Shown here piece by piece: positions 51,993-59,929 of a DNA stretch of 64,000 nt. The stretch is from Microbacterium suaedae (GTDB lineage: Bacteria; Actinomycetota; Actinomycetes; Actinomycetales; Microbacteriaceae). The translations under genes were made by a program, and so were the position numbers. Each line of letters opens with the position of its first letter. Position 1 is the stretch's first letter. Below the pieces are notes generated by a model, which was given only the letters and a program-made list of their open reading frames with translations, ran no database searches and had not been told where the DNA came from. The stretch is taken from NCBI RefSeq assembly GCF_003254645.1, contig NZ_PNFD01000001.1:62001-126000 (forward strand), written 5' to 3'.

Positions 51993-53414
51993 TCACCCGA
52001 GCGCGCCGAGGGTGACCTCGACTTCGCTTTCCTCACCGTCGCGAACATACGTCACGGTCGCGGCACTGTCGGCAGCCGCGGCGCGCACCTGCGCCGTGAG
52101 GTCGACGGCATCGTTGACGCGGACTCCGTTGAAGCTCGTGATGACGTCACCTTCTCTCAGGCCCGCCTCCTGCGCAGCGCCGCCGTCAACGACCTCGGCG
52201 ACATAAGCACCCGTCGTGGTGGTGCCCTCAACGCTCGACGCGGGCGCGACGCTGGCGCCGAGCAGACCGTGCGTGGCTTCGCCAGTCTCGATGATCTCAT
52301 TCGCGATGCGCTCGGCGATGTTCGACGGAATCGCGAACCCGAGGCCGATGGATCCGCCCTCGGTGCTCGACGAGTTCGCCGTCGCGATCGCGACGTTGAT
52401 GCCGACCAACTTGCCCTCGCGATCGACGAGGGCGCCGCCGGAATTGCCCGGGTTGATCGCGGCGTCGGTCTGCAGCACGGCGATCTTGATCGACTCGGAT
52501 CCCTGCTGTTGCTGCTGCTCCTGACCCGGCAGGTCGAAGAACCAGGGCGACTCCTGTCCCTCTCCGTCAGGCGTCTCCGTCGAGTCTCCCTCGGGCGCCG
52601 CCGCCGAAGCGATCTCGATCGAACGATTGAGATTGCTGATGACACCCGTTGTCACCGTGTTGGCGAGCCCCATCGGCGCGCCGATCGCCACCGTCGTATC
52701 ACCGACGTTCAGCTGAGACGAGTCAGCGAACTCGATGGGCGTCAGGCCCGACGCCCCCTCGAGCTTGATGACCGCGAGGTCGTAGGTCGGATCAGTCCCG
52801 ACGATCGTCGCGTCGTAGAGCGTGCCATCCGAGCCCGTGACGCGAAGCTGCGCGTCGCCGACCGCGCCGCCGAGGGTGACGACGTGAGTGTTCGTGAGCA
52901 CGTAGCCGTCCTCGCTGAGGACCACACCGGATCCGCTGCCGCCCGCGCTCGAACTGGCCGCCTCGATCGTCACGACGCTCGGCAGAGCCGCTGCGGCGAC
53001 CGCCGCGGTCTCGTTCACATCGTCGGGATTGTTGATCGTGATGTTCTGGCCGCCGCCGCTCGTCGCGACATTCGACTGCTCGCTGTCCGATCCACCGAAG
53101 ACGGAATTGCCGAACCAGGCGCCGCCGATACCGGCACCTCCGCCGATCAGCGCCGCCGCGAGGAACAGCGCGGTGACCTTCGAGCCGGCCCCCGCTTTCT
53201 CCTTCTTCCGAGGCGGGGCCTGCGGCGCCCACTCGTATCGCTGCGGTTGCGTGATGGTGTGCTCCGGCTGTGGCCCCTGAACGGGTTGCGTCGTCTGCCC
53301 GGGCGTGGCGTACTGCGATGAGTGCGGGGTGGGCGCATGCCCTCCCTGCGCGGCGGCCTCGGCCGCCGATCGCTCAGGAAGCGGGGGAATCGGAGATCCG
53401 GTGTCGTTGCTCAT
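51993..53414 (-). CDS. HtrA/DegP-like trypsin-type serine protease with PDZ domain
   Basis: 473-residue membrane-anchored extracytoplasmic protease. Layout: Pro/Gln-rich cytoplasmic N-terminus (1-78), one TM helix (about 79-102), chymotrypsin-fold domain with the triad His177 (TNTHVV), Asp212 (DLAVIKL) and Ser325 (GNSGGALV), and a PDZ domain (about 375-465). A Gln-rich insert (QEQQQQQG) lies in a protease loop. It matches actinobacterial PepD/HtrA1 envelope-stress proteases. ATG at 53414 with AGAAGGAG upstream; tandem 9-bp repeats at the promoter suggest response-regulator control. Confidence 0.93.
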   Translation of the reverse strand: MSNDTGSPIPPLPERSAAEAAAQGGHAPTPHSSQYATPGQTTQPVQGPQPEHTITQPQRYEWAPQAPPRKKEKAGAGSKVTALFLAAALIGGGAGIGGAWFGNSVFGGSDSEQSNVATSGGGQNITINNPDDVNETAAVAAAALPSVVTIEAASSSAGGSGSGVVLSEDGYVLTNTHVVTLGGAVGDAQLRVTGSDGTLYDATIVGTDPTYDLAVIKLEGASGLTPIEFADSSQLNVGDTTVAIGAPMGLANTVTTGVISNLNRSIEIASAAAPEGDSTETPDGEGQESPWFFDLPGQEQQQQQGSESIKIAVLQTDAAINPGNSGGALVDREGKLVGINVAIATANSSSTEGGSIGLGFAIPSNIAERIANEIIETGEATHGLLGASVAPASSVEGTTTTGAYVAEVVDGGAAQEAGLREGDVITSFNGVRVNDAVDLTAQVRAAAADSAATVTYVRDGEESEVEVTLGALG

Positions 53415-53454
53415 TGCTGCTCCTTCTGCCTGGTCCCCTCAGCATGCGTTCGAG

Positions 53455-53474
53455 ACCTATGTCTCACCTATGTC
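53455..53474. promoter_or_regulatory. Tandem 9-bp direct repeats before the htrA-like gene
   Basis: ACCTATGTC at 53455-53463 and 53466-53474, start-to-start spacing 11 bp, one helical turn. It is 41-60 bp before the htrA ATG and would cover its -35 region. This is the usual footprint layout for an OmpR-family response regulator dimer. The regulator itself is not in the window. Confidence 0.5.
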
Positions 53475-53519
53475 CAGCGTAGGTCGAATGTGTGAGTCGG
53501 GCGCCGGTGCGCGCGTGAG

Positions 53520-53525
53520 TAGCCT
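53520..53525 (+). promoter_or_regulatory. -10 box of the leaderless aminotransferase promoter
   Basis: TAGCCT ending 6 nt before the ATG at 53532; identical through the ATG to the CoA-transferase promoter at 15209. Confidence 0.65.
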
Positions 53526-53531
53526 GGCGTC

Positions 53532-54734
53532 ATGACCCAGCTTCCCGGATCCTGGCGGCGCACGGCCGCCGCCGCACGACTGCTCGGAGCGGATGGCGAA
53601 GTCGCACCGACGATCTTCGCCGAGATGTCGGCGCTCGCCGCGTCGACCGGCGCCCTCAATCTCGGCCAGGGTTTCCCGGACGAGGACGGTCCGGCGGAAG
53701 TCCTCGAGGCGGCCCGTGCGGCGATCAGCGACGGTCGCAACCAGTACCCGCCAGGGCGCGGCGAGCCCGAGCTGCTCGAGGCGATCTCCGAGCATCAGAA
53801 GCGCTTCTACGGGATCGACGTCGATCCGAGCACCGAGGTGATCGTCACGGCAGGCGCGACAGAAGCGCTCACGGCGACGCTGCTCGCACTCCTCGACGGC
53901 CCCGGCGATGAGGTCGTCGTCTTCGAGCCGTTCTACGACGCCTACGCGGCCGCCGTCGGCCTCGCGGGAGCGCGGCTCGTGCCGGTGCGGTTGCCCTGGC
54001 CCGGGTTCCAGCCCGATCTCGATGCCCTGGAACGCGCGGTGACCGATCGTACGCGCGTCATCCTCGTCAACGATCCGCACAATCCCACGGGCGCTGTGTT
54101 CTCCCTGGATGTGCGCGAGAAGATCGTCGAGCTCGCGCACCGCCACGACGCGATCGTCGTCACCGACGAGGTCTACGAGCACCTCAGCCTCGATGGGCCG
54201 CACGTTCCGATCGCGACGATGCCAGGCGCTGCGGAGCGCACAGTCTCGATCTCGTCGGGCGGCAAGACCTTCCGCACGACCGGTTGGAAGATCGGATGGT
54301 TGACGGCCCCGGCCGATCTCGTGACGGCCGTGCTCACGGTCAAGCAGTACCTCACCTACTCGAACGGCGCACCGTTCCAACCTGCGATCGCGCGCGGCCT
54401 CCGGCTTCCGGATACGTTCTTCGCAGGGATCGCGGACGAGATGCGCGCCAAACGCGACCTTCTCGGATCCGGTCTCGCCGCCGCAGGCTTCACGGTGTCT
54501 CGCCCGTCCGGCTCCTACTTCACCGTCGCCGACGCGGCCCCGCTCGGCGCCGACGACGCCGCGGAGCTCTGCCGCACGCTTCCGGAGCGCGTCGGCGTCG
54601 TCGCCGTGCCGCTGTCGGCTTTCGTGACGGCGGAGCATTCCGACGAGTATCGGTCGCTTGTCCGATTCGCAGCCTGCAAGCGACCGGAGATCCTCGACGA
54701 GGCCGTCTCTCGCCTCGCTGAGCTCAATCGGTAG
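53532..54734 (+). CDS. Class I/II PLP aminotransferase, glutamine transaminase K-like
   Basis: 400 residues. PLP fold type I: Tyr/Asp pair in NDPHNPTGAVF (180-190) and TDEVYEHLSLDG (211-222), Schiff-base Lys245 in SSGGKTFRTTGWKIGW. ALNLGQGFPDEDGP near the N-terminus is typical of the kynurenine/glutamine/methionine aminotransferase subgroup (MtnE/KAT-like). Convergent, 11-bp overlap with an omega-amidase-like gene, which fits a glutamine transaminase that leaves 2-oxoglutaramate. Substrate is inference. Confidence 0.88.
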   Translation: MTQLPGSWRRTAAAARLLGADGEVAPTIFAEMSALAASTGALNLGQGFPDEDGPAEVLEAARAAISDGRNQYPPGRGEPELLEAISEHQKRFYGIDVDPSTEVIVTAGATEALTATLLALLDGPGDEVVVFEPFYDAYAAAVGLAGARLVPVRLPWPGFQPDLDALERAVTDRTRVILVNDPHNPTGAVFSLDVREKIVELAHRHDAIVVTDEVYEHLSLDGPHVPIATMPGAAERTVSISSGGKTFRTTGWKIGWLTAPADLVTAVLTVKQYLTYSNGAPFQPAIARGLRLPDTFFAGIADEMRAKRDLLGSGLAAAGFTVSRPSGSYFTVADAAPLGADDAAELCRTLPERVGVVAVPLSAFVTAEHSDEYRSLVRFAACKRPEILDEAVSRLAELNR

Positions 54735-55539
54735 AAGGAGCCACGCGGTAGCGACGCAGTTCGAGAGCAGGATTGCGCCGCCGCACCTCCGTGATGGCGT
54801 CGTGCGAGACCCACCCGACCGCGACGTCGGTCTCGGCACCGAGGCCCGCCACCTGCACCCCCTGGGGATCGACGATCATCGACCGGCCGATGCCAATGGG
54901 CGGCGCATGATCAGCCGCCACGACGTAGACGGTGTTCTCGATCGCGCGCGCAGCAAGCAGGGTCTCCCAGTGGTGTTCCTTGAGGGGGCCACGCACCCAC
55001 TCCGAGGGCACGAGGATCACGTCGGCACCCGCGTCGACGAGCATCCGCGCGAGCTCCGGGAAACGCAGGTCGTAGCAGGTCATCAGGCCGAAGCGAAGAC
55101 CATCGACAACGAAGGTCTCGGCGTCTCCTGCTTCGCCAGCCTCGATCCAGTCGCTCTCGGTCTGGCCGAAGGCGTCGTACAGGTGCTGCTTCCGGTACGC
55201 GGCAACGACGCCTGTGGCGTCCACGGCGACGGCCGTGTTGCGCACCCTCTCCCCCGCGCCCTCCTCCACGAGCCCCGCGATGATCGTCAGGTCGTTCTGC
55301 GCGGCGATCGTCGCGAGCTCACGCGTGAACGGCCCGTCGAGTGGCTGGGCGTGCGCGGCGAGGGAGTCGTCGAATGGGGCGACGAAGTAGCTCGAGTACT
55401 CGGGCGCGACCACGACTCGGGCACCCCGGCCCGCGGCCGTGGCGGAGAACTCGGCGATCCGCGTGAGGTTCGCGGCGGTATCGGCGGTCGGAGCGAACTG
55501 AGCGACGGCGACAGCGACGGGCTCGTGAGATGCGGTCAT
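54724..55539 (-). CDS. Carbon-nitrogen hydrolase, omega-amidase/Nit2-like
   Basis: 271-residue nitrilase-superfamily enzyme with the Glu47 (VAPEYSS), Lys117 (AYRKQHLYD) and Cys155 (MTCYDLRFPEL) triad. The ordering and length match the Nit1/Nit2 omega-amidase branch, which hydrolyses 2-oxoglutaramate and related omega-amides. It overlaps the convergent aminotransferase gene by 11 bp, suggesting a functional pair that makes Gln transamination irreversible. ATG at 55539. Deaminated glutathione amidase (Nit1-like) is the main alternative. Confidence 0.88.
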   Translation of the reverse strand: MTASHEPVAVAVAQFAPTADTAANLTRIAEFSATAAGRGARVVVAPEYSSYFVAPFDDSLAAHAQPLDGPFTRELATIAAQNDLTIIAGLVEEGAGERVRNTAVAVDATGVVAAYRKQHLYDAFGQTESDWIEAGEAGDAETFVVDGLRFGLMTCYDLRFPELARMLVDAGADVILVPSEWVRGPLKEHHWETLLAARAIENTVYVVAADHAPPIGIGRSMIVDPQGVQVAGLGAETDVAVGWVSHDAITEVRRRNPALELRRYRVAPSTD

Positions 55540-55607
55540 GGCGCCATGATGCCACGCTTTCAGGCTCCGCACAGACACGCCCGAGCACCCCGCCTGAGGC
55601 GCCCGAT

Positions 55608-55635
55608 TTGCCTGCGTCTGAACGGCTGGTAAAGT
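55608..55635 (+). promoter_or_regulatory. Promoter of tRNA-fMet
   Basis: TTGCCT (55608-55613) and TAAAGT (55630-55635), 16-bp spacer, just upstream of the tRNA. Confidence 0.55.
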
Positions 55636-55646
55636 AATACATGTGC

Positions 55647-55720
55647 CGCGGGGTGGAGCAGTTCGGTAGCTCGCTGGGCTCATAACCCAGAGGTCGTAGG
55701 TTCAAATCCTGCCCCCGCAA
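55647..55720 (+). tRNA. Initiator tRNA-fMet (anticodon CAT)
   Basis: 74-nt cloverleaf. The acceptor CGCGGGG pairs with CCCCGCA leaving the C1-A72 mismatch, and the anticodon stem ends in three G-C pairs (GGG/CCC); both are the identity marks of the initiator. Anticodon CAT at 55681-55683. CCA is not encoded. Confidence 0.95.
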
Positions 55721-55727
55721 CAAAGAA

Positions 55728-55760
55728 CGAAGGCCCGGTCTCATCGAGACCGGGCCTTCG
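55728..55760 (+). terminator. Terminator of tRNA-fMet
   Basis: Perfect 15-bp stem (55728-55742 with 55746-55760), ATC loop, followed by TCGTTCG. Beyond it the repeat block starts. Confidence 0.85.
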
Positions 55761-56142
55761 TCGTTCGCTGGTGGTTCCGGGGCTGAGTTACCGGCCAGAA
55801 AGAGTGGATGGGGTCTGGCGGGCCACCCGCGTCCCACCCATCCCGCTCGGGGCTAGAGCCTTTCGCCCGCAGGCTATCGGCTACCAAGAGTGGATGGGGT
55901 TCGGCGTGTCCCCTGCGCCCCGGCCATCCCCCTCCCGTATGGCCTACTGTCGCGGGATCCTTGTCAGTGCCGCCCCGTCTTATGCTCGGCCCTCACCTCC
56001 GCGGCGCCGACCGGCACGGGCGGGGCCCTGCCATGGCTCCCCCGCCACGTCCTCCGACCCGAGGCCTCGCTACGTCTGTGCGGCCTCGGCAAGTCACCCC
56101 ACCCCTCCACCCGGGGCTACGGAAACGGAGGACCGTCCGACG
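55761..56142. other. Non-coding lead-in of the repeat block, with a 15-bp direct repeat
   Basis: 382 bp, C-rich on the plus strand. AAGAGTGGATGGGGT occurs at 55800-55814 and 55886-55900, 86 bp apart, each followed by a short C-rich segment (CCCATCC or CCATCC) that can fold back on it. Plus-strand reading frames exist but have no start signals, no ribosome site and no recognisable protein character. Confidence 0.55.
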
Positions 56143-56148
56143 CACCCC

Positions 56149-56213
56149 GGAGGGGATCCGCACTCCGGAGGGCCCTCTGCGCCTCCGAGCCCTCCCGGAC
56201 GCAGATCCCCTCC
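56149..56213. repeat. Palindromic module 1
   Basis: Imperfect inverted repeat: GGAGGGGATC..GCACTCCGGAGGGCC opposes GGCCCTCCCGGACGCAGATCCCCTCC with about 22 of 26 positions paired; loop CTCTGCGCCTCCGA. Confidence 0.75.
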
Positions 56214-56383
56214 GCTGTGCTGCCCGACCTCCGCCGCCCACGGGGCTCACCCACTCTGTTCAGCAGCGCCGCGGCAAGCTCCCACCCGCTGCACGGCTTC
56301 GGCGAGGCCCGCCGCACTTGGCCTCACCGCACTGGGCGTCACCACCCGGGACGACCGCAACGAAGGAATCCCCGGCACACCCC

Positions 56384-56448
56384 GGAGGGGATCCGCACTT
56401 CGGAGGGCCCTCTGCGCCTCCGAGCCCTCCCGAACGCAGATCCCCTCC
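56384..56448. repeat. Palindromic module 2
   Basis: Same 65-bp module as module 1 with two or three substitutions; same loop CTCTGCGCCTCCGA. Confidence 0.75.
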
Positions 56449-56622
56449 GCTGTGCTGCCCGACCTCCGCCGCCCACGGGGCTCGCCCGCGCTGTTCAGCA
56501 GCGCCGCGGCAAGCCCCCCCCCACCCGCTGCGCGGCTTCGGCGAGGCCCGCCGCGCTTGGCCTCACCGCACCGGGCGTCACCACCCGGGACGACCCCAAC
56601 AATGGATCTCCAGGCGCACTCC

Positions 56623-56688
56623 GGAGGGGATCCGCACTCCGGAGGACCCAGGAGGCCCCAAAGACCCTCCCGAACGCAGATCCCCTCC
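56623..56688. repeat. Palindromic module 3
   Basis: 66 bp; arms as in modules 1-2 but the loop is replaced by one containing CCAGGAGGCCCCAAAG, shared with module 4, so loops come in two types. Confidence 0.75.
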
Positions 56689-56830
56689 ATCATGGGCAAC
56701 GCGCGACGGCGACGGACCGCGGGCACTCTCCGCCGTAGGCATCCCACCCCGCACTCGGTTTCGGCGAACCCCACCACGCGCTCACATTCCACCGAAACCC
56801 ACCACAACGAAGGAACCCCCGGCACACCCT

Positions 56831-56896
56831 GGAGGGGATCCGCGATCCGGAGGGCCTGGGAGGCCCCAAAGGCCCTCCCGAACGCAAATCCCCTCC
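56831..56896. repeat. Palindromic module 4
   Basis: 66 bp; right arm ends AACGCAAATCCCCTCC; loop TGGGAGGCCCCAAAGG of the second type. It ends 12 bp before the UPF0182 terminator. Confidence 0.7.
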
Positions 56897-56908
56897 AACG
56901 TGGGGTAA

Positions 56909-56953
56909 CGCGACGGCGGCCCCGGGGATCGGATCCCCGGGGCCGCCGTCGCG
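56909..56953 (-). terminator. 22-bp perfect inverted repeat after the UPF0182 gene
   Basis: Arms 56909-56930 and 56932-56953 are exact complements over 22 bp with a single central base. It starts 9 nt beyond the stop codon. There is no real U-tract, but the stem is very strong. Confidence 0.75.
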
Positions 56954-56962
56954 CGGAGTGGC

Positions 56963-59881
56963 TTACTCCGACAGCTCGAGCAGCCGCTCGATCGCGTCGG
57001 TGAGGTCGGCGTCAGCCTCGGCGTAGGCGACCATGTCGCCGCTCTCGAGAGCCTGCGTCTTCGCGGCCATCGCCTCCTGCGCATCAGCAAGAGCCTGATC
57101 GTAGGTGTCGGTCGACGGCGGCGTCGGCTGCTGCGTCTCGCCGTCGGTCGATCCCTCGTCTACGTCACCCTCGCTCGGCTGCTCGCCCTCTTCCGGCTCG
57201 ACGGGAGTGATGTCCTCATCGCCCGTCTCGGCTCCGGAATCGCCTCCGAACAGCTCGTCGAGCGCTTCCGCCAGCGTGTCCTCAAATGCGAGCTCGTCAC
57301 CGAAGGCCACGAGCACCTTCCGCAGCAGCGGGTACGAGGTATCGCGCGACGACTGCACATAGACCGGCTGCATGTAGAGCAGACCGTCACCGACAGGCAG
57401 AGTCAGCAGGTTTCCGAGACTCACGTTCGAGTCACCGATCTGCAGGACGTTCAGCTCCTGCGCGATCGCCTGGTTCGAGTCGAAGTTGTTCTGCACCTGT
57501 CCGGGCGCCGGCACCGTGCTTGCCGAGGAGATCTCGAGCATGCGCAGAGTTCCATAATCCTCGCGGACCGTCCCTGCTTCCGCTCCCGCGTTCGCATCGA
57601 CCGACAGATACCCCATGAGCACCTGTCGCTCGCCGCCTTCAGGGATGAAGGAGGTGAACATCGAGAAGGTCGGATCGTCCTGCCCCGGCATCTGCATCGT
57701 CAGGTAGTACGGCGGCTGCAGCTCGGCGACGTTCGTCGGGTCGGCCGGCGTCTCCCAGGCGTTGTCACGCTGGTAGAACGCGTTCGCCGTGTCGACGTGG
57801 TAGGTGCCGAGCATCGACCGCTGCACCTTGAACAGGTCGGTCGGATAACGCACGTGGCTCATCAGATCGCCCGACATCTCGCTGATCGGCTCGATCGTCG
57901 ACGGGTAGATGCTCTGCCACGTCTGAAGGACCGGGTCCTCTTCGTCCCACGCATAGAGCGTGACGGATCCGTCGTAGGCGTTGACGGTCGCCTTCACCGA
58001 GTTGCGGATGTAGTTGACGTCATCGACCAGCAGATTGGGCTGCGGGTTCGACGAGTCGCTGATCGCCTGCGACAGGCTCGTCTGCGTCGAGTACGGGTAC
58101 GAAGCGCTCGTCGTGTATCCATCGAGGATCCAGACGATCTGACCGTCCACGACGCTCGGGTACGGATCGCTGTCGAGCGTGAGATACGGCGCGACCTTCT
58201 GCACCCGCTCACGCGGATTGCGGTCGAAGAGGATCTGCGACTCCGAATTGATCTGGTCGGAGAACAGGATCTGCTCCGACTGGAACCTCAGCGCGAACAG
58301 CAGGCGATTGAAGTAGCTGCCGATGCTCGGCCCACCATCGCCCTCGAACGTCGTCTTCGTCTGGTTCGCCTCGCCGGATCCCGTCGCGTAGTCGAGTTCG
58401 ACGGGCTCGGCACCCTCGGGAGCGCCGACGATCGAGTAGGCAGGCGACCTCTCGCCGAAGTAGATGCGCGGCTCGTACTCCATGTCGGTGAGGAAGCCGG
58501 AGGCGGGGATGTCGCCCTCGATGAACACGGGCTCGCCCTCGTTCGTCCGCTCGTTTCCGCGGGCGGCGACCATGCCGTAGCCGTGCGTGTAGGTCATCGT
58601 CGTGTTGACCCAGCTCTGCGCCTCCGATCCGAGGCCCTCCAGGGAGAGCTCGCGGAGCGAGACGACCATGTCCTGCGTCTCACCGTCGATCGTGTAGCGG
58701 TCGACGTCGAGAGTGTCCTCGAACTGGTAGTACGGACGGTACTGCTGCAACTGCTGCACCGTCGGGCTGATGATGCTCGGGTCCATGAGGCGCAGCGACG
58801 CGGTCGTCGCCGCGTCGTCGCGCAGCTGTCCCTGCTCGACCGTCGTCTCGGCCTCGTATTCGGTCGTCTCGATCTCGTCGAGCCCGTACGCCGCGCGCGT
58901 CGCGTCGACGTTCTTCTGGTAGTAGTCGAGCTGCAGCTCGCGCTCGTTGGGCGTGACCTGGAACGTCTGCACGCCCCACGGGAGCGCGATCGTGACGACG
59001 AGCGACGTGACGATGAGGAGCCCGGTCGCGACGAGCGGGTAGCGCCAGCGGCCGATCCACGCGGTGATGAGGAAGAGGACCGCGACGAGAGCCGCGACGA
59101 TCGCGAGGATCGTCTGTCCGGGGATGAGAGCGTTCGCGGTGACGTAGTCGGGGCCGGTGATACGGTCCTGCGGCTGGACCAGCGACGCGAAGCGATCGAG
59201 CCAGATGCTCCCGGCCTGCAGCAGGAGGTAGACGCCGGCGATGATCGCGATCTGGATCCGCGCAGGGCGCGAGATCGTGAGCTCACCCTGGCCGACCCGC
59301 ACGGATCCGTACAGATACGACACGAGTGCGGTCAGCAGGAGCGAGAGGAGCACAACCGCCGACGCGAAGCCGACGAGACCCTGCCAGAACGGCAGATCGA
59401 ACATGTAGAACGACGAATCGAGCCCGAACTGAGTCTCGGTCTCGCCCGATGCCACGCCGTGGAGGAACATCCACGTGGTCTCCCACTGCGTCGACGCCGC
59501 GAAACCGGCGAAGAAGCCGAACAGGACCGGGATCCCCCACATCGCGAGACGGCGCAGGGGCTCGACGACCTCCTGGTAGCGGTCGAGCTGTGAGCTCAGG
59601 CGAGCGTAGACGGGGCGAAGACGGTACGCGAGCGCGATCGACAGCCAGACGGGCACCGCCATGCCCACGAATCCGACGACGAACATCACCACCCGGGCGA
59701 TCCACTGCGTCGTCAGCACCGAGCCGAAGCCGAGCTGACGGAACCACAGCAGTTCCGTGTAGAGGCTCGCCAACCCGAAGAACACCGTGAGGAGCACGGC
59801 GATGACCGCGATCGTCGCGATGACGATGCGCCGAGTCGGAGATGGCGATGTGGCCGAGTTCTGCGTCGAGTTCGTGGTCAC
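56963..59881 (-). CDS. UPF0182 family membrane protein
   Basis: 972 residues, the family's usual length. The N-terminal third holds about seven hydrophobic segments (for example residues 19-41, 62-85, 113-131, 165-190, 209-228 and 258-305); the rest is a large extracytoplasmic domain with LYTELLWFRQLGFGSV near the start and RNPRERVQKVAPYLTLDSDPYPSVVDGQIVWILDGYTTSASYPYS mid-protein, hallmark stretches split here for length. The C-terminal about 90 residues are acidic, Pro/Thr-rich then helical. GTG start. Function unknown; nearly universal in actinobacteria and next to the Lon-like PDZ protease, as here. Confidence 0.93.
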   Translation of the reverse strand: MTTNSTQNSATSPSPTRRIVIATIAVIAVLLTVFFGLASLYTELLWFRQLGFGSVLTTQWIARVVMFVVGFVGMAVPVWLSIALAYRLRPVYARLSSQLDRYQEVVEPLRRLAMWGIPVLFGFFAGFAASTQWETTWMFLHGVASGETETQFGLDSSFYMFDLPFWQGLVGFASAVVLLSLLLTALVSYLYGSVRVGQGELTISRPARIQIAIIAGVYLLLQAGSIWLDRFASLVQPQDRITGPDYVTANALIPGQTILAIVAALVAVLFLITAWIGRWRYPLVATGLLIVTSLVVTIALPWGVQTFQVTPNERELQLDYYQKNVDATRAAYGLDEIETTEYEAETTVEQGQLRDDAATTASLRLMDPSIISPTVQQLQQYRPYYQFEDTLDVDRYTIDGETQDMVVSLRELSLEGLGSEAQSWVNTTMTYTHGYGMVAARGNERTNEGEPVFIEGDIPASGFLTDMEYEPRIYFGERSPAYSIVGAPEGAEPVELDYATGSGEANQTKTTFEGDGGPSIGSYFNRLLFALRFQSEQILFSDQINSESQILFDRNPRERVQKVAPYLTLDSDPYPSVVDGQIVWILDGYTTSASYPYSTQTSLSQAISDSSNPQPNLLVDDVNYIRNSVKATVNAYDGSVTLYAWDEEDPVLQTWQSIYPSTIEPISEMSGDLMSHVRYPTDLFKVQRSMLGTYHVDTANAFYQRDNAWETPADPTNVAELQPPYYLTMQMPGQDDPTFSMFTSFIPEGGERQVLMGYLSVDANAGAEAGTVREDYGTLRMLEISSASTVPAPGQVQNNFDSNQAIAQELNVLQIGDSNVSLGNLLTLPVGDGLLYMQPVYVQSSRDTSYPLLRKVLVAFGDELAFEDTLAEALDELFGGDSGAETGDEDITPVEPEEGEQPSEGDVDEGSTDGETQQPTPPSTDTYDQALADAQEAMAAKTQALESGDMVAYAEADADLTDAIERLLELSE

Positions 59882-59929
59882 GCATCCATCCTACGTGTGA
59901 CGAGGACCTTCCCGGGCCAGGTCGGATCC

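Larger units (their letters stand above)
56143..56900. repeat. Tandem array of four palindrome-centred repeat units
   Basis: Four modules start with GGAGGGGATCCGC at 56149, 56384, 56623 and 56831 (periods 235, 239 and 208 bp). Units 1 and 2 are nearly identical for their full length and differ mainly by substitutions plus a 4-bp growth of a C-run (CTCCC to nine C); the third spacer is a diverged version sharing TTTCGGCGA and CAACGAAGGAA blocks. The 4-bp indel between copies argues against a conserved coding frame. No transposase, integrase or RAYT gene is nearby. Looks like REP/MITE-type or structured-RNA material. Confidence 0.8.

Noticed and set aside
56149..56896. CRISPR array
   Set aside because: Only four repeats, periods above 200 bp, palindromic modules of 65 bp with variable loops, and no cas genes.
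55647..56962. Mobile-element insertion at tRNA-fMet
   Set aside because: No integrase, no duplicated tRNA 3' end was found, and the flanking genes are normal neighbours; only the repeats are unusual.
55771..57003. Long plus- and minus-strand reading frames (up to about 400 codons) across the palindromic repeat block
   Set aside because: They translate the tandem repeats in several frames, have Pro/Arg-rich low-complexity content and no start signals, and the 4-bp indel between units 1 and 2 would break any shared frame.
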